From CAYFQH01 sp964345215 (GTDB taxonomy: Bacteria; Bacillota; Clostridia; Christensenellales; Aristaeellaceae), in contig CAYFQH010000008.1 in assembly GCA_964345215.1 (NCBI GenBank), positions 1 through 53,115 on the forward strand: a stretch of DNA of 53,115 bases. Reading direction: 5' to 3'. Made by a program: the position numbers and the translations under genes. The notes below the pieces were generated by a model that saw nothing but the letters and a program-made list of their open reading frames with translations, ran no database searches and was not told where the DNA came from. This document shows, piece after piece, positions 42,423 to 51,173 of the stretch (position 1 is its first letter; every line of letters starts with the position of its first letter).

Positions 42423-42430
42423 TAAATTAT

Positions 42431-42442
42431 CGAAAACGTTTT
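42431..42442. promoter_or_regulatory. LacI-type operator 1
   Basis: CGAAAACGTTTT with the AAAACGTTTT palindromic core and central CG typical of LacI-family sites. Covers the expected transcription start, 103 bp before the regulator gene's start region. Confidence 0.6.
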
Positions 42443-42492
42443 AAATGTTTTTTTCCTTTGTTGCAAAGCCCTTTTATCTTTTTTTATCCTTC

Positions 42493-42510
42493 ACCGAAAA
42501 CGTTTTTGGT
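42493..42510. promoter_or_regulatory. LacI-type operator 2
   Basis: ACCGAAAACGTTTTTGGT, an 18-bp nearly perfect dyad sharing CGAAAACGTTTT with operator 1, centred 64 bp downstream of it (about six helical turns). Suits paired binding and autorepression by the regulator encoded next. Confidence 0.65.
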
Positions 42511-42545
42511 TAAAAATTCTATTTAAAGAAGGGGTGGAACGACCC

Positions 42546-43586
42546 TTGAACATTAAAGAATTTTCACGCCGGTGCGGCCTTTCTGTTTCTACCGTGAGCA
42601 AGGCCCTGAACAACTACCCGGACGTAAGCGAAAAAACCCGTTTGTTTGTGCAAAAAAAGGCCGCCCAGTTAGGCTACCATGCCAACGCCCAGGCCAGGGC
42701 CTTAAAAATGGGCAAAACCTTTAATTTAGGTGTTTTGTTTGACGAAGGTAAAACCTCTGCCCTGTCTCATCACTATTTTTCAACGGTGCTGGACGGTTTT
42801 CAAGTAGAGGCCGCCCGCCAGGGATACGATATTTCCTTTATTAACCATCACATTGGCACTACCAAAATGACCTATTTAGAACACTGCCGTTACCGTAATT
42901 TAGACGGCATCTGCCTGGCCTCGGTAAACTATTACGACCCGGAAATAATACAGCTGGTGACCAGCGGCATTCCTATTATTACCATTGACCATGAGTTTGA
43001 CCAGCCCACCAGCCTTTGCATCCGCTCTCAAAACCACCAGGGCATTTGGGATATGGTACACTTTTTACACAGCCAAGGGCACTATCATATTGCTTTTATT
43101 TATGGCAACCACTGCGCCGTAACCCAAACCCGGGTTCAAAGCTTTACCCAAACCATGGCGCATTTGAACCTGCCCTTGCCCCCTGAATATATGATTGAAG
43201 GGGACTACCACCAGCCTGAGCTCATTAAAAAAAACACTAAAAAGCTCTTAAACCTTTCCCACCCTCCCACCTGCATTATGCTGTCTGATGATTATTCGGC
43301 CTTGGGGGCCTTTGAAGCCGCCAAGGAACTGGGCCTTGTAATCCCTGAAGACATTTCCATTGTAGGCTTTGACGGCATTCCCCACATGCAGTTTTTTTCG
43401 CCCAAGTTAACTACCGTTTATCAAGATGCTACCCGCATTGGCCTTGAGGCTGCCATACAGCTGATTAACCTGATTGAAAACCCTAAAGAAGAGCAAGGGG
43501 AGCACGTTGTGATTCCCTGCGAGATTTGGCCTGGCGAAACCGTTAAAAATCTAAGTCCTTCATCTTACCTGGTCCCTAGCCCTTAG
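42546..43586 (+). CDS. LacI-family transcriptional regulator
   Basis: 346-aa repressor: N-terminal helix-turn-helix (IKEFSRRCGLSVSTVSKALN), hinge with PDVSEKTR, and a periplasmic-binding-protein-like ligand domain (LDGICLASV, TCIMLSDDYSALGAF, GFDGIPHM). Start set at TTG 42546; a GTG 12 bases earlier overlaps the purine-rich ribosome binding site (GAAGGGGTGG). It is followed by a binding protein and two permeases and is preceded by two matching operators, so it most likely represses itself and the sugar operon until an inducer sugar binds. Confidence 0.9.
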   Translation: MNIKEFSRRCGLSVSTVSKALNNYPDVSEKTRLFVQKKAAQLGYHANAQARALKMGKTFNLGVLFDEGKTSALSHHYFSTVLDGFQVEAARQGYDISFINHHIGTTKMTYLEHCRYRNLDGICLASVNYYDPEIIQLVTSGIPIITIDHEFDQPTSLCIRSQNHQGIWDMVHFLHSQGHYHIAFIYGNHCAVTQTRVQSFTQTMAHLNLPLPPEYMIEGDYHQPELIKKNTKKLLNLSHPPTCIMLSDDYSALGAFEAAKELGLVIPEDISIVGFDGIPHMQFFSPKLTTVYQDATRIGLEAAIQLINLIENPKEEQGEHVVIPCEIWPGETVKNLSPSSYLVPSP

Positions 43587-43589
43587 GGG

Positions 43590-43607
43590 TAAATAATATA
43601 TTATTTA
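43590..43607. promoter_or_regulatory. 18-bp perfect palindrome abutting the binding-protein RBS
   Basis: TAAATAATATATTATTTA lies between the regulator stop and AGGAGG (43607-43612). It could form an RNA hairpin beside the ribosome binding site or be a regulator site. Confidence 0.45.
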
Positions 43608-43620
43608 GGAGGAAAAACCT

Positions 43621-44955
43621 ATGAAAAAATTGGTAGCCTTATTCCTGTCTATGGCGCTGTTCCTTGGCGCCGCCTCAGCCCTGGCTGAATTTGCTGTTCC
43701 CGCCACCGGCGAAAAGTTTGTAATCTATGCCTGGAATGATGAGTTTAAAGGCATGCTGCAAAACTACTACATTCCCGCCATTGGCGGAACCGTAAATGAT
43801 GCAGGGGATATGACCCTGCCCAACGGTGATACGATTGACTTTGTTATCAACCCCAACGACAACGGTGTATACCAACAAAAATTAGACGCAGCCCTGGCCG
43901 CCGGGGAGCACATTGACATGTTTTTAGTGGAAGCGGACTATGCCCTTAAATATGTAGACAGTGAGTTCACCAAACCCCTTAGCGAAGTAGGCATTACCGA
44001 AGAGGACATGGCCCAAAATCAATACCCCTACACCATTGATGTAGCCAGGGATGCAAACGGCGTCATCAAGGGTACGGCCTGGCAAGCTGCCCCGGGGCTG
44101 TTTTTGTACCGGCGCAGCCTGGCCGAAAAATACTTGGGCGTAAAAACCCCTGAAGAAATGCAGGAAAAAGTTAAGGACTGGGATACCTTTTTAACCACCG
44201 CCAGAGAAGTAAACGAAGCTTCCCAGGGGCAAACCAAACTCATTCCCTCCAACGGGGATGTTTGGCAGGTTGTGCGCACCGTACGGTCTACCCCCTGGGT
44301 TGACGAAGAGTATAACCTGGTGATTGATGACCAGGTAAAATGGTACTTCGACTTTGCAAAAACCCTGAGGGAGGAAAACTTAACAGCCAATGCCTCCCCC
44401 TGGAGCGAAGCCTGGAACGCCGGGGTGGGCAATGATAGCATTATGGGCTACTTTTTCTCTACCTGGGGCATTCAATGGACCATGGTTGGCAACAGCGGCG
44501 GCACCCAGCCCGGCGAAGGCACCTACGGCGACTGGGCAGCTGTAAACGGCCCTCAGCCCTATTACTGGGGCGGCACCTGGCTAACGGCCGCAGCTACCAA
44601 CACCAACCTGCCCTTAACCAAAGACATTATGGAGTTTTTTACCATCCGTACTGATTCCATGAAGGACTATTGCTTAGACTCTAAAGACTATGTGAACAAC
44701 ACCCAAGCCATTCAAAGCATTATTGATGAAGGCTTCTCCTTTGACTTTTTAGGCGGCCAGGATCACTATAGCCTCTTCCAGGCCGTAACCCCCTTAATCG
44801 ATACCTCTACCATGAGCCCCTACGATCAAAACATTAACATCGCCATGGACACGGAAGTAACCGCCTATGCCACGGGCGAAAAAGATTACGAAACGGCCAT
44901 TGAAGACTTTAAGGCCGCCGTGGTCGATCTCTTCCCGGAAATTACTGCTGAATAA
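43621..44955 (+). CDS. Sugar ABC transporter solute-binding protein
   Basis: 444-aa secreted family-1-type binding protein. Signal peptide MKKLVALFLSMALFLGAASA with cleavage near ALA-EFA; no clear lipobox cysteine. The mature part starts EKFVIYAWNDEFKGML and contains AAGEHIDMFLVEAD, typical of carbohydrate binding proteins. AGGAGG precedes the ATG. It lies between the LacI-type regulator and two permeases. The sugar is not determinable from sequence. Confidence 0.9.
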   Translation: MKKLVALFLSMALFLGAASALAEFAVPATGEKFVIYAWNDEFKGMLQNYYIPAIGGTVNDAGDMTLPNGDTIDFVINPNDNGVYQQKLDAALAAGEHIDMFLVEADYALKYVDSEFTKPLSEVGITEEDMAQNQYPYTIDVARDANGVIKGTAWQAAPGLFLYRRSLAEKYLGVKTPEEMQEKVKDWDTFLTTAREVNEASQGQTKLIPSNGDVWQVVRTVRSTPWVDEEYNLVIDDQVKWYFDFAKTLREENLTANASPWSEAWNAGVGNDSIMGYFFSTWGIQWTMVGNSGGTQPGEGTYGDWAAVNGPQPYYWGGTWLTAAATNTNLPLTKDIMEFFTIRTDSMKDYCLDSKDYVNNTQAIQSIIDEGFSFDFLGGQDHYSLFQAVTPLIDTSTMSPYDQNINIAMDTEVTAYATGEKDYETAIEDFKAAVVDLFPEITAE

Positions 44956-44964
44956 CAAACCTAC

Positions 44965-44998
44965 CGGGGCGGGAATTTCCCGCCCCTTCTTTTCTTTT
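44965..44998 (+). terminator. Intra-operon (leaky) terminator after the binding-protein gene
   Basis: GGGGCGGG/CCCGCCCC stem (44966-44973 with 44979-44986), AATTT loop, and a T-rich tail TTCTTTTCTTTT. Situated between binding protein and permease genes, where it would give more binding protein than permease. Confidence 0.8.
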
Positions 44999-45027
44999 CA
45001 TTGCAGCCTATAAGGGAGTGTATTAAC

Positions 45028-46047
45028 GTGGCCCGCCAACATGACCATCTTTTATCCAAAAATAGAAAGGCCCCCAAGGGAATCAGCTATGCCAAGTACG
45101 GCTATTTGTTTATCCTTCCCTTTTTTTTGGTATATTTGTTTTTTCAGGCCTATCCGCTGATTAACACCATTTACTTGGCCTTTCAAAAATATATGATCAC
45201 AGGGGCCAATAAAACCATCGGCCCTGCTTTTACAGGCCTTGCCAACTTTCAAAATGTATTAGCCAAGGGCAACACCATTCAGGTGTTTAAAAACACCTTT
45301 GTCATGTGGATAATCAATTTTATTCCTCAAATGTTTTTGGCCCTGGTTTTGGCCAAATGGTTTACCGATACGCGGATGAAAATACGGGGCCAAGGAGTGA
45401 TTAAGGTAATGGTATACATGCCCAATATCATCACCGCCGCCAGCATTTCTGTTTTATTCTACTCGTTAATGGCCTATCCCCAGGGGCCCTTTAACTCCCT
45501 TTTAGCAAGCCTGGGCATCATTGACAAGGCCACCTACCTGAACCCGGGCAGTGCGGCCACGGTAGCCGTTCCCTTTTTGGAAAAGGGCTGGCATACCCGC
45601 ATTGCCATTGCTTTTATCAACTTTTGGATGTGGTATGGCCATACCATGATTGTTTTGATTGCAGGTATCCTGGGCATTTCTCCCAGTTTATACGAAGCCG
45701 CCCAGGTTGACGGGGCCTCCAGCAACCAAATTTTTCGTAAAATTACCCTGCCCTTGCTGAAGCCCATTTTGCTCTATACCCTGATTACCAGCCTTATTGG
45801 CGGCATGCAGATGTACGACGTGCCTGCCATGATGCTCCAACAGGGTTCCCCTGCCAAAACCATGGTGCAAACCGTAACCATGTATATTATGGATTTGGTT
45901 TACACCGGCACCAAGGACTATGGCCGCGGGGCAGCCGTATCGGTGTTGCTGTTTTTGGTTACCGCCCTATTGAGCCTGGTGCTGTTTTATGTTATGCGAG
46001 ATAAGGACGGGGCAAAAGAAAATAAAAAAGGAGGTGCCCTCAAATGA
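45028..46047 (+). CDS. Sugar ABC transporter permease (MalF-like), GTG start
   Basis: 339-aa membrane permease. First helix at about residue 30 (YLFILPFFLVYLFFQAYPLI); EAA loop YEAAQVDGASSNQIF with ITLPLLKPILLY, MalF-type. Start set at GTG 45028, AAGGGAG 10 nt upstream; a longer frame from TTG 45001 begins before that ribosome binding site. Its stop overlaps the next permease start by 4 bp. Confidence 0.88.
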   Translation: MARQHDHLLSKNRKAPKGISYAKYGYLFILPFFLVYLFFQAYPLINTIYLAFQKYMITGANKTIGPAFTGLANFQNVLAKGNTIQVFKNTFVMWIINFIPQMFLALVLAKWFTDTRMKIRGQGVIKVMVYMPNIITAASISVLFYSLMAYPQGPFNSLLASLGIIDKATYLNPGSAATVAVPFLEKGWHTRIAIAFINFWMWYGHTMIVLIAGILGISPSLYEAAQVDGASSNQIFRKITLPLLKPILLYTLITSLIGGMQMYDVPAMMLQQGSPAKTMVQTVTMYIMDLVYTGTKDYGRGAAVSVLLFLVTALLSLVLFYVMRDKDGAKENKKGGALK

Positions 46048-46889
46048 GAAGCTACCATCGGCGCCTTCTTGCTAAAAAAATGCTTATTTATACCGTTTCG
46101 ATTCTTTTATGCCTGTTGAGTATCCTTCCCTTTGCTATTATGTTTGTAAACGCCACAAGGGATAATTACAGCATTCAACAAGGTATCAGCTTTATTCCCG
46201 GCAACAAACTAAAAGATAACCTTGAAACCCTTAACAACAGGCAGAATTTTGATGTGCCAAGGGGCATGTGGAACTCCTTTCAAATCTCCTCCCTGTCCAC
46301 CATCCTGGCCTTATACATTAGCACTTTAACGGCCTACGGGCTAATTGTATACCGGTTTAAGGGGCGTAAGGCTGCTTTTACCTTTATTATGGCCGTGCTG
46401 ATGATTCCTACCCAGGTGAGCATTGTTGGTTTTTTTACCTTTATGTTTAAATTAGGGCTGACCAACACCTATATTCCCCTGATTTTACCTGCCGCCGCCT
46501 CCCCTGCCATGGTGTTTTTTATGCGCCAGTACATGTTGGGGGCCTTTCCCCTTGAAATTGTGGAAGCCGCCCGAATTGACGGCAGCGGTGAATTTCGCAC
46601 CTTTAACACCATTGCCCTGCCCATGATGAAACCAGCCTTGGCTACCCAGGCCATTTTTGCCTTCATCGGCTCTTGGAACCGGCTGTTTGAGCCAACCATG
46701 ATTCTCTCTTCCCAAAGCAAGTACACCATGCCCATGCTGGTTTCCCTTCTTAGAAGCGACCGGTTTAGAACGGATTTTGGCACCGTGTACCTGGCTTTGT
46801 CCTTAACGGTCATCCCCCTGTTTGTGGTGTACTTTGCCCTGTCAAAATTTATTATCCGGGGCGTCGCCATGGGCGGGGTAAAAGAGTAG
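46044..46889 (+). CDS. Sugar ABC transporter permease (MalG-like)
   Basis: 281-aa membrane permease, six predicted helices. The EAA loop VEAARIDGSGEFRTF with IALPMMKPALAT and the C-terminal GVAMGGVKE are MalG-type. AAAGGAGG lies inside the end of the preceding gene. Last gene of the operon; no ATPase is present, so a shared MsmX-like ATPase elsewhere is likely. Confidence 0.9.
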   Translation: MRSYHRRLLAKKMLIYTVSILLCLLSILPFAIMFVNATRDNYSIQQGISFIPGNKLKDNLETLNNRQNFDVPRGMWNSFQISSLSTILALYISTLTAYGLIVYRFKGRKAAFTFIMAVLMIPTQVSIVGFFTFMFKLGLTNTYIPLILPAAASPAMVFFMRQYMLGAFPLEIVEAARIDGSGEFRTFNTIALPMMKPALATQAIFAFIGSWNRLFEPTMILSSQSKYTMPMLVSLLRSDRFRTDFGTVYLALSLTVIPLFVVYFALSKFIIRGVAMGGVKE

Positions 46890-46935
46890 TAAAATATTTA
46901 GTAAGGTGCATTACCCTTTACTATTTAGCATTAAC

Positions 46936-47260
46936 AAAAAACCCCAAACGTAAAGCCTGGAATGCATGAAGGCGGCAGAAAAGAGGCGATGCCTCCCTTC
47001 ATATAAAATCGGGACCCAGCGAGGCCCATTGGCCCCTTTATTGCGGTGGGTCTGGGCGATTTTGATAAAAAAGGGGCAATGCCCCAAAATCCCTACGCTA
47101 CGGATTCCTCTGCCCGGGCACGCTGTCTCTTTCATTCATCCCTTGGGTACAAGGTATGTAACTTGAAACAATAAATGTAGCAATGCTACCAGGAGGAATC
47201 TGCAAGTCCAATAAAATGAATTTCATTTTATTGGGAGGGTACCGACTTGTTAGGCACCCT
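46936..47260 (+). repeat. Dispersed structured repeat family 2, copy C
   Basis: About 325 bp after the permease gene, filling most of the 433-bp spacer. Shares all blocks with copy B: GAGGCGATGCCTC, GACCCAGCGAGGCC, GGCGATTTTGATAAAA, GGGGCAATGCCCC, GTAGCAATGCTAC, AGGAGGAATCTGCAAGTCC, the AATAAAATG dyad and terminal AGGGT...ACCCT hairpin with CGACTTGTTAGGC. Confidence 0.85.
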
Positions 47261-47262
47261 GT

Positions 47263-47303
47263 AACAAAAAGAAGAAGTGCTTTCGCACTTCTTCTTTTTT
47301 GTT
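47263..47303. terminator. Bidirectional terminator between the sugar operon and nifJ
   Basis: Stem AACAAAAAGAAGAAGTGC with GCACTTCTTCTTTTTTGTT around TTTC, with T runs reading out on both strands, between convergent transcription units. Confidence 0.9.
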
Positions 47304-47322
47304 ATTCGGGTAAAGTTTTCCC

Positions 47323-50300
47323 TTATTCCTGGCCGGCTAAGCGCTTGTAGAGAGACAGCTTTTTGGCTGCTTCTTCCTCGGCTTCGGCAAAGAGTTTTTC
47401 AGCCGCTTCAGGGAATTGCTTCATCAGGGAGGTGTAGCGCACTTCGCCTTTTAAGAATTCCTGGTAGCTTTGGCTGGGGTCTCTGCTGTCAATAATCAGG
47501 GGGTTTTTGCCCTCTTCTTCCAGCAAGGGGTTGTACCTGAACAAGGGCCAGTAGCCGGTGTTTACAGCTTTTCTGATTTCGGCCTGGGCCAAGCCCATGT
47601 TAATGCCATGGTTGATACAGGGGGCGTAGGCAATGATGATGGATGGACCAGGGTACGCTTCCGCTTCTGTTACGGCCTTCATCAGCTGTGCGGGGTTGGC
47701 GCCCATGCCTACCTGGGCTACGTATACATAGCCATAGCTCATGGCCATCATGGCCAGGTCTTTTTTACGGGTGCGTTTGCCCGCTGCGGCAAACTTCGCT
47801 ACAGAACCGGTAGGGGTGGCCTTGGAGGCCTGGCCGCCGGTGTTGGAGTAGACTTCCGTATCCAAAATTAAGATGTTTACGTCTTCCCCTTGGGCGATGA
47901 CGTGGTCTAAACCGCCAAAGCCAATGTCATAAGCCCAACCGTCGCCGCCGATAATCCAGATGGATTTTTTTACCATTAAATCGGCTTTTTGGTAAATGGC
48001 TTCTGCCAGGGTATCAAGTTCGCTGCCGGAGGTGCGCAGTTCATCAACCAGTTTAAGCAGGGCTTTAGAGGCCGTCTTGCTCTCTTCTGCATTGTCTTTG
48101 CCATCAAGCCAAGCCTTACAAGCATCTTTTGCATCCCCGTTTACTTTTTCGGCTAAAGAGGCCACCTGCTCGGCCAGCTTATCGCGGCGCTGAGATACGG
48201 CCAGGTTCATACCAAAGCCAAACTCGGCGTTGTCTTCAAAAAGGCTGTTTGCCCAAGCGGGGCCGTGCCCTTCGTCGTTTACAGTGTAGGGGCAGGTGGG
48301 GGCAGAACCGCCGTAAATAGAGGAGCAGCCCGTGGCGTTGGCAATCATCATTCTATCGCCAAAGAGCTGGGTAATCAATTTTACATAGGGGGTTTCGCCG
48401 CAGCCTGCGCAGGCACCGGAGAATTCGAACAGGGGTTTTAAAGCCATGGCGTTTTTAACAATGGTTTTGTTCCCCACTTCGGTAATTTCGTCAATCGTCT
48501 GGGCAAATTCCCAGTTTTTCTCTTCGCCCTTTTGGCTTTCCAGGGGTTCCATACGCAAAGCCTTGGTTTTAGAAGGACATACTTCTACACAGTTGCCGCA
48601 GCCGGTGCAGTCCATTACGCTAAATTGCAGCCGGTATTCTTTGCCGGCAAATTCCTTACCGGTGGCCTTTAAGGTTACAAAGCTTTCAGGCGCTTTGGCT
48701 TTTTCTTCCTCAGTAATATATACGGGGCGCATCACGGCATGGGGGCATACCAATACACAGGTGTTACACTGTATACAATTTTCAGGCAGCCACTGGGGCA
48801 CGTTTACGGCGACACCGCGCTTTTCGTACTGGGAGGTGGCAGTAGGAACCACACCAGCCGGATCAAAGGCGGAAACAGGTAATTTATCCCCTTCCTGGGC
48901 CAGGATGGGAGCAACCACTTCTTCAAAGTACTGGGTTGCAGGCACTTTAAGTGGAGTAGCACCGGTAGTGGCATTGGCCCACTGAGCAGGTACCGCTACT
49001 TCTTTAAGGCCGGAGATAGCAATATCAATAGCGGCCCAGTTTTGTTTAACCACGGCATCCCCTTTGCGGCCGTAAGTTTTTTGAGCATACTCCTTCATGT
49101 ACTTGTCGGCGTCTTCATAAGGAATAACGTTGGCAAGTTTAAAGAAGGCAGCCTGCATAATGGTGTTAATACGCCCGCCCATACCCACTTGTCGGGCCAG
49201 GTCAATGGCGTTAATGGTGTAGAAACGGATGTTTTTCTTAGCCAAATCCTGTTTTAAGGAAACAGGCAGGTGCTCTTCCATCTCCTCGGGACTCCATTGG
49301 CTGTTTAATAGGAATACGCCGCCGTCTTTTAAAGAAGAGGTCATATCATACATGGTGACATAGGCCGGGTTATGGCAGGCCACAAAGTCAGCCGTATCGA
49401 TTAAATAGGTGCTTTGAATGGGCTTTTTGCCAAAGCGCAGGTGGCTTACGGTAATCCCGCCGGATTTTTTAGAGTCGTAGGAGAAGTAGCCCTGGGCATA
49501 CATGTTGGTATGATCCCCAATAATTTTAATGGAGTTTTTGTTGGCGCCAACAGTGCCGTCGGAGCCCAAACCATAAAATTTACAGGCTACGGTGCCCTCG
49601 GGGGCGGCAATTACTTTTTCGCCTAAGGCTAGGGATGTATTGGTTACGTCATCGGTAATCCCAATGGTGAAGTGGTTTTTCATCTCCCCGGCCAGGTTGT
49701 CGTAAACGGCTTTGACCATGGTGGGGGTAAACTCTTTGCTGCCCAGGCCATAGCGGCCGCCGATTACGTCGATATCGCCTTTGCCGGCTTCTTTTAAAGC
49801 GGCAACAACATCTTCGTACAGGGGTTCGCCCAGGCTGCCGGGCTCCTTCGTGCGGTCAAGCACAGCAATGCGCTTTACGCTTTGAGGCAGGGCTTTGATG
49901 AAATAATCCATAGAGAAGGGGCGATAGAGCCGCACCTTTAACAAGCCTATTTTTTTGCCTTGTTTTTCAAGCAAAGCAATGGTTTCCTCAATGGCTTCAC
50001 AGCCGGAACCCATGGCAATAATAACTTCTTCGGCATCGGGGGCACCTACATACTCATAAAGTTTATAGCTGCGGCCGGTTAATTTGGCTACTTTTTCCAT
50101 CACTTCTTCAACAATGGCGGGAACAGCCTCGTAGAACTTGTTGGCAGCTTCCCTGTTTTGGAAGTAGATATCGGGGTTTTGGGCGGTACCGGACTGATGA
50201 GGCCGCTCGGGGTTCAAGCTGCGGGCGCGGAATTCTTCCACTTTTTTCCAGTTTACCAGTTTTTCGATATCGCTGTATTCAATGCCGTCGATTTTTTGAA

Positions 50301-50835
50301 TTTCATGGCTGGTTCTAAAACCATCGAAGAAATGCAAGAAAGGAACAGATGCTTCAAGAGTGGCTAAATGAGAAATCAAGGCCATGTCCATAGCTTCCTG
50401 CACACTGTTGGATGAAAGCATGGCAAAGCCTGTTTGGCGGGTGGCCATTACGTCCTGGTGGTCCCCAAAAATGGACAAGGCGTGGGCAGCTAGAGCCCTT
50501 GCACTTACATGGAAAACACAGGGGAGCAATTCGCCTGAAATTTTATACATGTTGGGGATCATCAGCAGCAGCCCTTGGCTGGCGGTAAAGGTTGTGGTTA
50601 AAGCACCTGCTGCCAGGGAGCCATGCACTGCTCCGGCGGCACCGGCTTCACTTTGCATCTCTGCTACACGAACACGTTGCCCAAACAGGTTTTTACGCCC
50701 TCCGGCAGACCATTCGTCCACCACTTCTGCCATATTGGAAGAAGGAGTAATGGGATAAATTGCTGCCACATCACTAAATGCGTAAGCGATATGGCTGACG
50801 GCGGTATTACCGTCAATTGTCATTTTCATAGCCAT
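47323..50835 (-). CDS. nifJ: Pyruvate:ferredoxin (flavodoxin) oxidoreductase, single-chain
   Basis: 1170-aa homodimer-type PFOR that turns pyruvate and CoA into acetyl-CoA, CO2 and reduced ferredoxin, the central energy step of anaerobic fermentation. In order: pyruvate-binding domain I (AYAFSDVAAIYPITPSSNMAE), transketolase-type domain II, gamma domain, an inserted two-cluster ferredoxin domain (CIQCNTCVLVCPH and CTGCGNCVEVCP), and the TPP domain (ACAGCGETPYVKL; GGDGWAYDIGFGGLDH) with further cluster cysteines. All are intact and the length is normal. AAGGAGG lies 7 nt before the ATG. Own consensus promoter, monocistronic. Confidence 0.97.
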   Translation of the reverse strand: MAMKMTIDGNTAVSHIAYAFSDVAAIYPITPSSNMAEVVDEWSAGGRKNLFGQRVRVAEMQSEAGAAGAVHGSLAAGALTTTFTASQGLLLMIPNMYKISGELLPCVFHVSARALAAHALSIFGDHQDVMATRQTGFAMLSSNSVQEAMDMALISHLATLEASVPFLHFFDGFRTSHEIQKIDGIEYSDIEKLVNWKKVEEFRARSLNPERPHQSGTAQNPDIYFQNREAANKFYEAVPAIVEEVMEKVAKLTGRSYKLYEYVGAPDAEEVIIAMGSGCEAIEETIALLEKQGKKIGLLKVRLYRPFSMDYFIKALPQSVKRIAVLDRTKEPGSLGEPLYEDVVAALKEAGKGDIDVIGGRYGLGSKEFTPTMVKAVYDNLAGEMKNHFTIGITDDVTNTSLALGEKVIAAPEGTVACKFYGLGSDGTVGANKNSIKIIGDHTNMYAQGYFSYDSKKSGGITVSHLRFGKKPIQSTYLIDTADFVACHNPAYVTMYDMTSSLKDGGVFLLNSQWSPEEMEEHLPVSLKQDLAKKNIRFYTINAIDLARQVGMGGRINTIMQAAFFKLANVIPYEDADKYMKEYAQKTYGRKGDAVVKQNWAAIDIAISGLKEVAVPAQWANATTGATPLKVPATQYFEEVVAPILAQEGDKLPVSAFDPAGVVPTATSQYEKRGVAVNVPQWLPENCIQCNTCVLVCPHAVMRPVYITEEEKAKAPESFVTLKATGKEFAGKEYRLQFSVMDCTGCGNCVEVCPSKTKALRMEPLESQKGEEKNWEFAQTIDEITEVGNKTIVKNAMALKPLFEFSGACAGCGETPYVKLITQLFGDRMMIANATGCSSIYGGSAPTCPYTVNDEGHGPAWANSLFEDNAEFGFGMNLAVSQRRDKLAEQVASLAEKVNGDAKDACKAWLDGKDNAEESKTASKALLKLVDELRTSGSELDTLAEAIYQKADLMVKKSIWIIGGDGWAYDIGFGGLDHVIAQGEDVNILILDTEVYSNTGGQASKATPTGSVAKFAAAGKRTRKKDLAMMAMSYGYVYVAQVGMGANPAQLMKAVTEAEAYPGPSIIIAYAPCINHGINMGLAQAEIRKAVNTGYWPLFRYNPLLEEEGKNPLIIDSRDPSQSYQEFLKGEVRYTSLMKQFPEAAEKLFAEAEEEAAKKLSLYKRLAGQE

Positions 50836-50864
50836 GAACGAACCTCCTTATTGATAAGCCGCAG

Positions 50865-50887
50865 TGTTTGCGACATTTTCACTAACA
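50865..50887. promoter_or_regulatory. Imperfect dyad in the nifJ leader, candidate redox operator
   Basis: TGTTTGCGA-CATTT-TCACTAACA: 9-bp arms with two mismatches, just downstream of the nifJ -10 box. TGTT/AACA ends recall Rex-type sites but the spacing is not canonical. Confidence 0.35.
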
Positions 50888-50892
50888 GTAAT

Positions 50893-50921
50893 ATTATAGG
50901 GTTTTGGGCAGGCAATGTCAA
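50893..50921 (-). promoter_or_regulatory. Consensus sigma-A promoter of nifJ
   Basis: On the minus strand TTGACA (50921-50916), 17 bp, TATAAT (50898-50893), both exact. Confidence 0.85.
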
Positions 50922-51173
50922 CCGCGCACAAAATTGGTTTTATCCAAAGGCCCGGCAGCTAAAAGGGGCGGACAAATGGCATAAAGCCATTTGAAAAACA
51001 CCCCAGGATGCCGAAAACTTCGCCGCCCTCCCGTAGAATGAAATTCATTTTACAAGCCTTCCAGCCTTTTTCATGATCCTGCTTTGCGTTATCACTGCCT
51101 GCCCCGCTGGATAATGCCTAATAGAAACGGCGATTACCCAGTATACGCCTTGGCCATCAAAGGGCAAATTTCT
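50922..51173. other. Spacer between proS and nifJ
   Basis: No gene. A hairpin CAAATGGC/GCCATTTG (50973-50993) without a T tail may be a weak terminator of proS. The GAATGAAATTCATTTT dyad near 51036 and TGATCCTGCTTTGCGTTATC with ACTGCCTGCC near 51075-51105 resemble fragments of repeat families 2 and 1 respectively. Confidence 0.4.
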
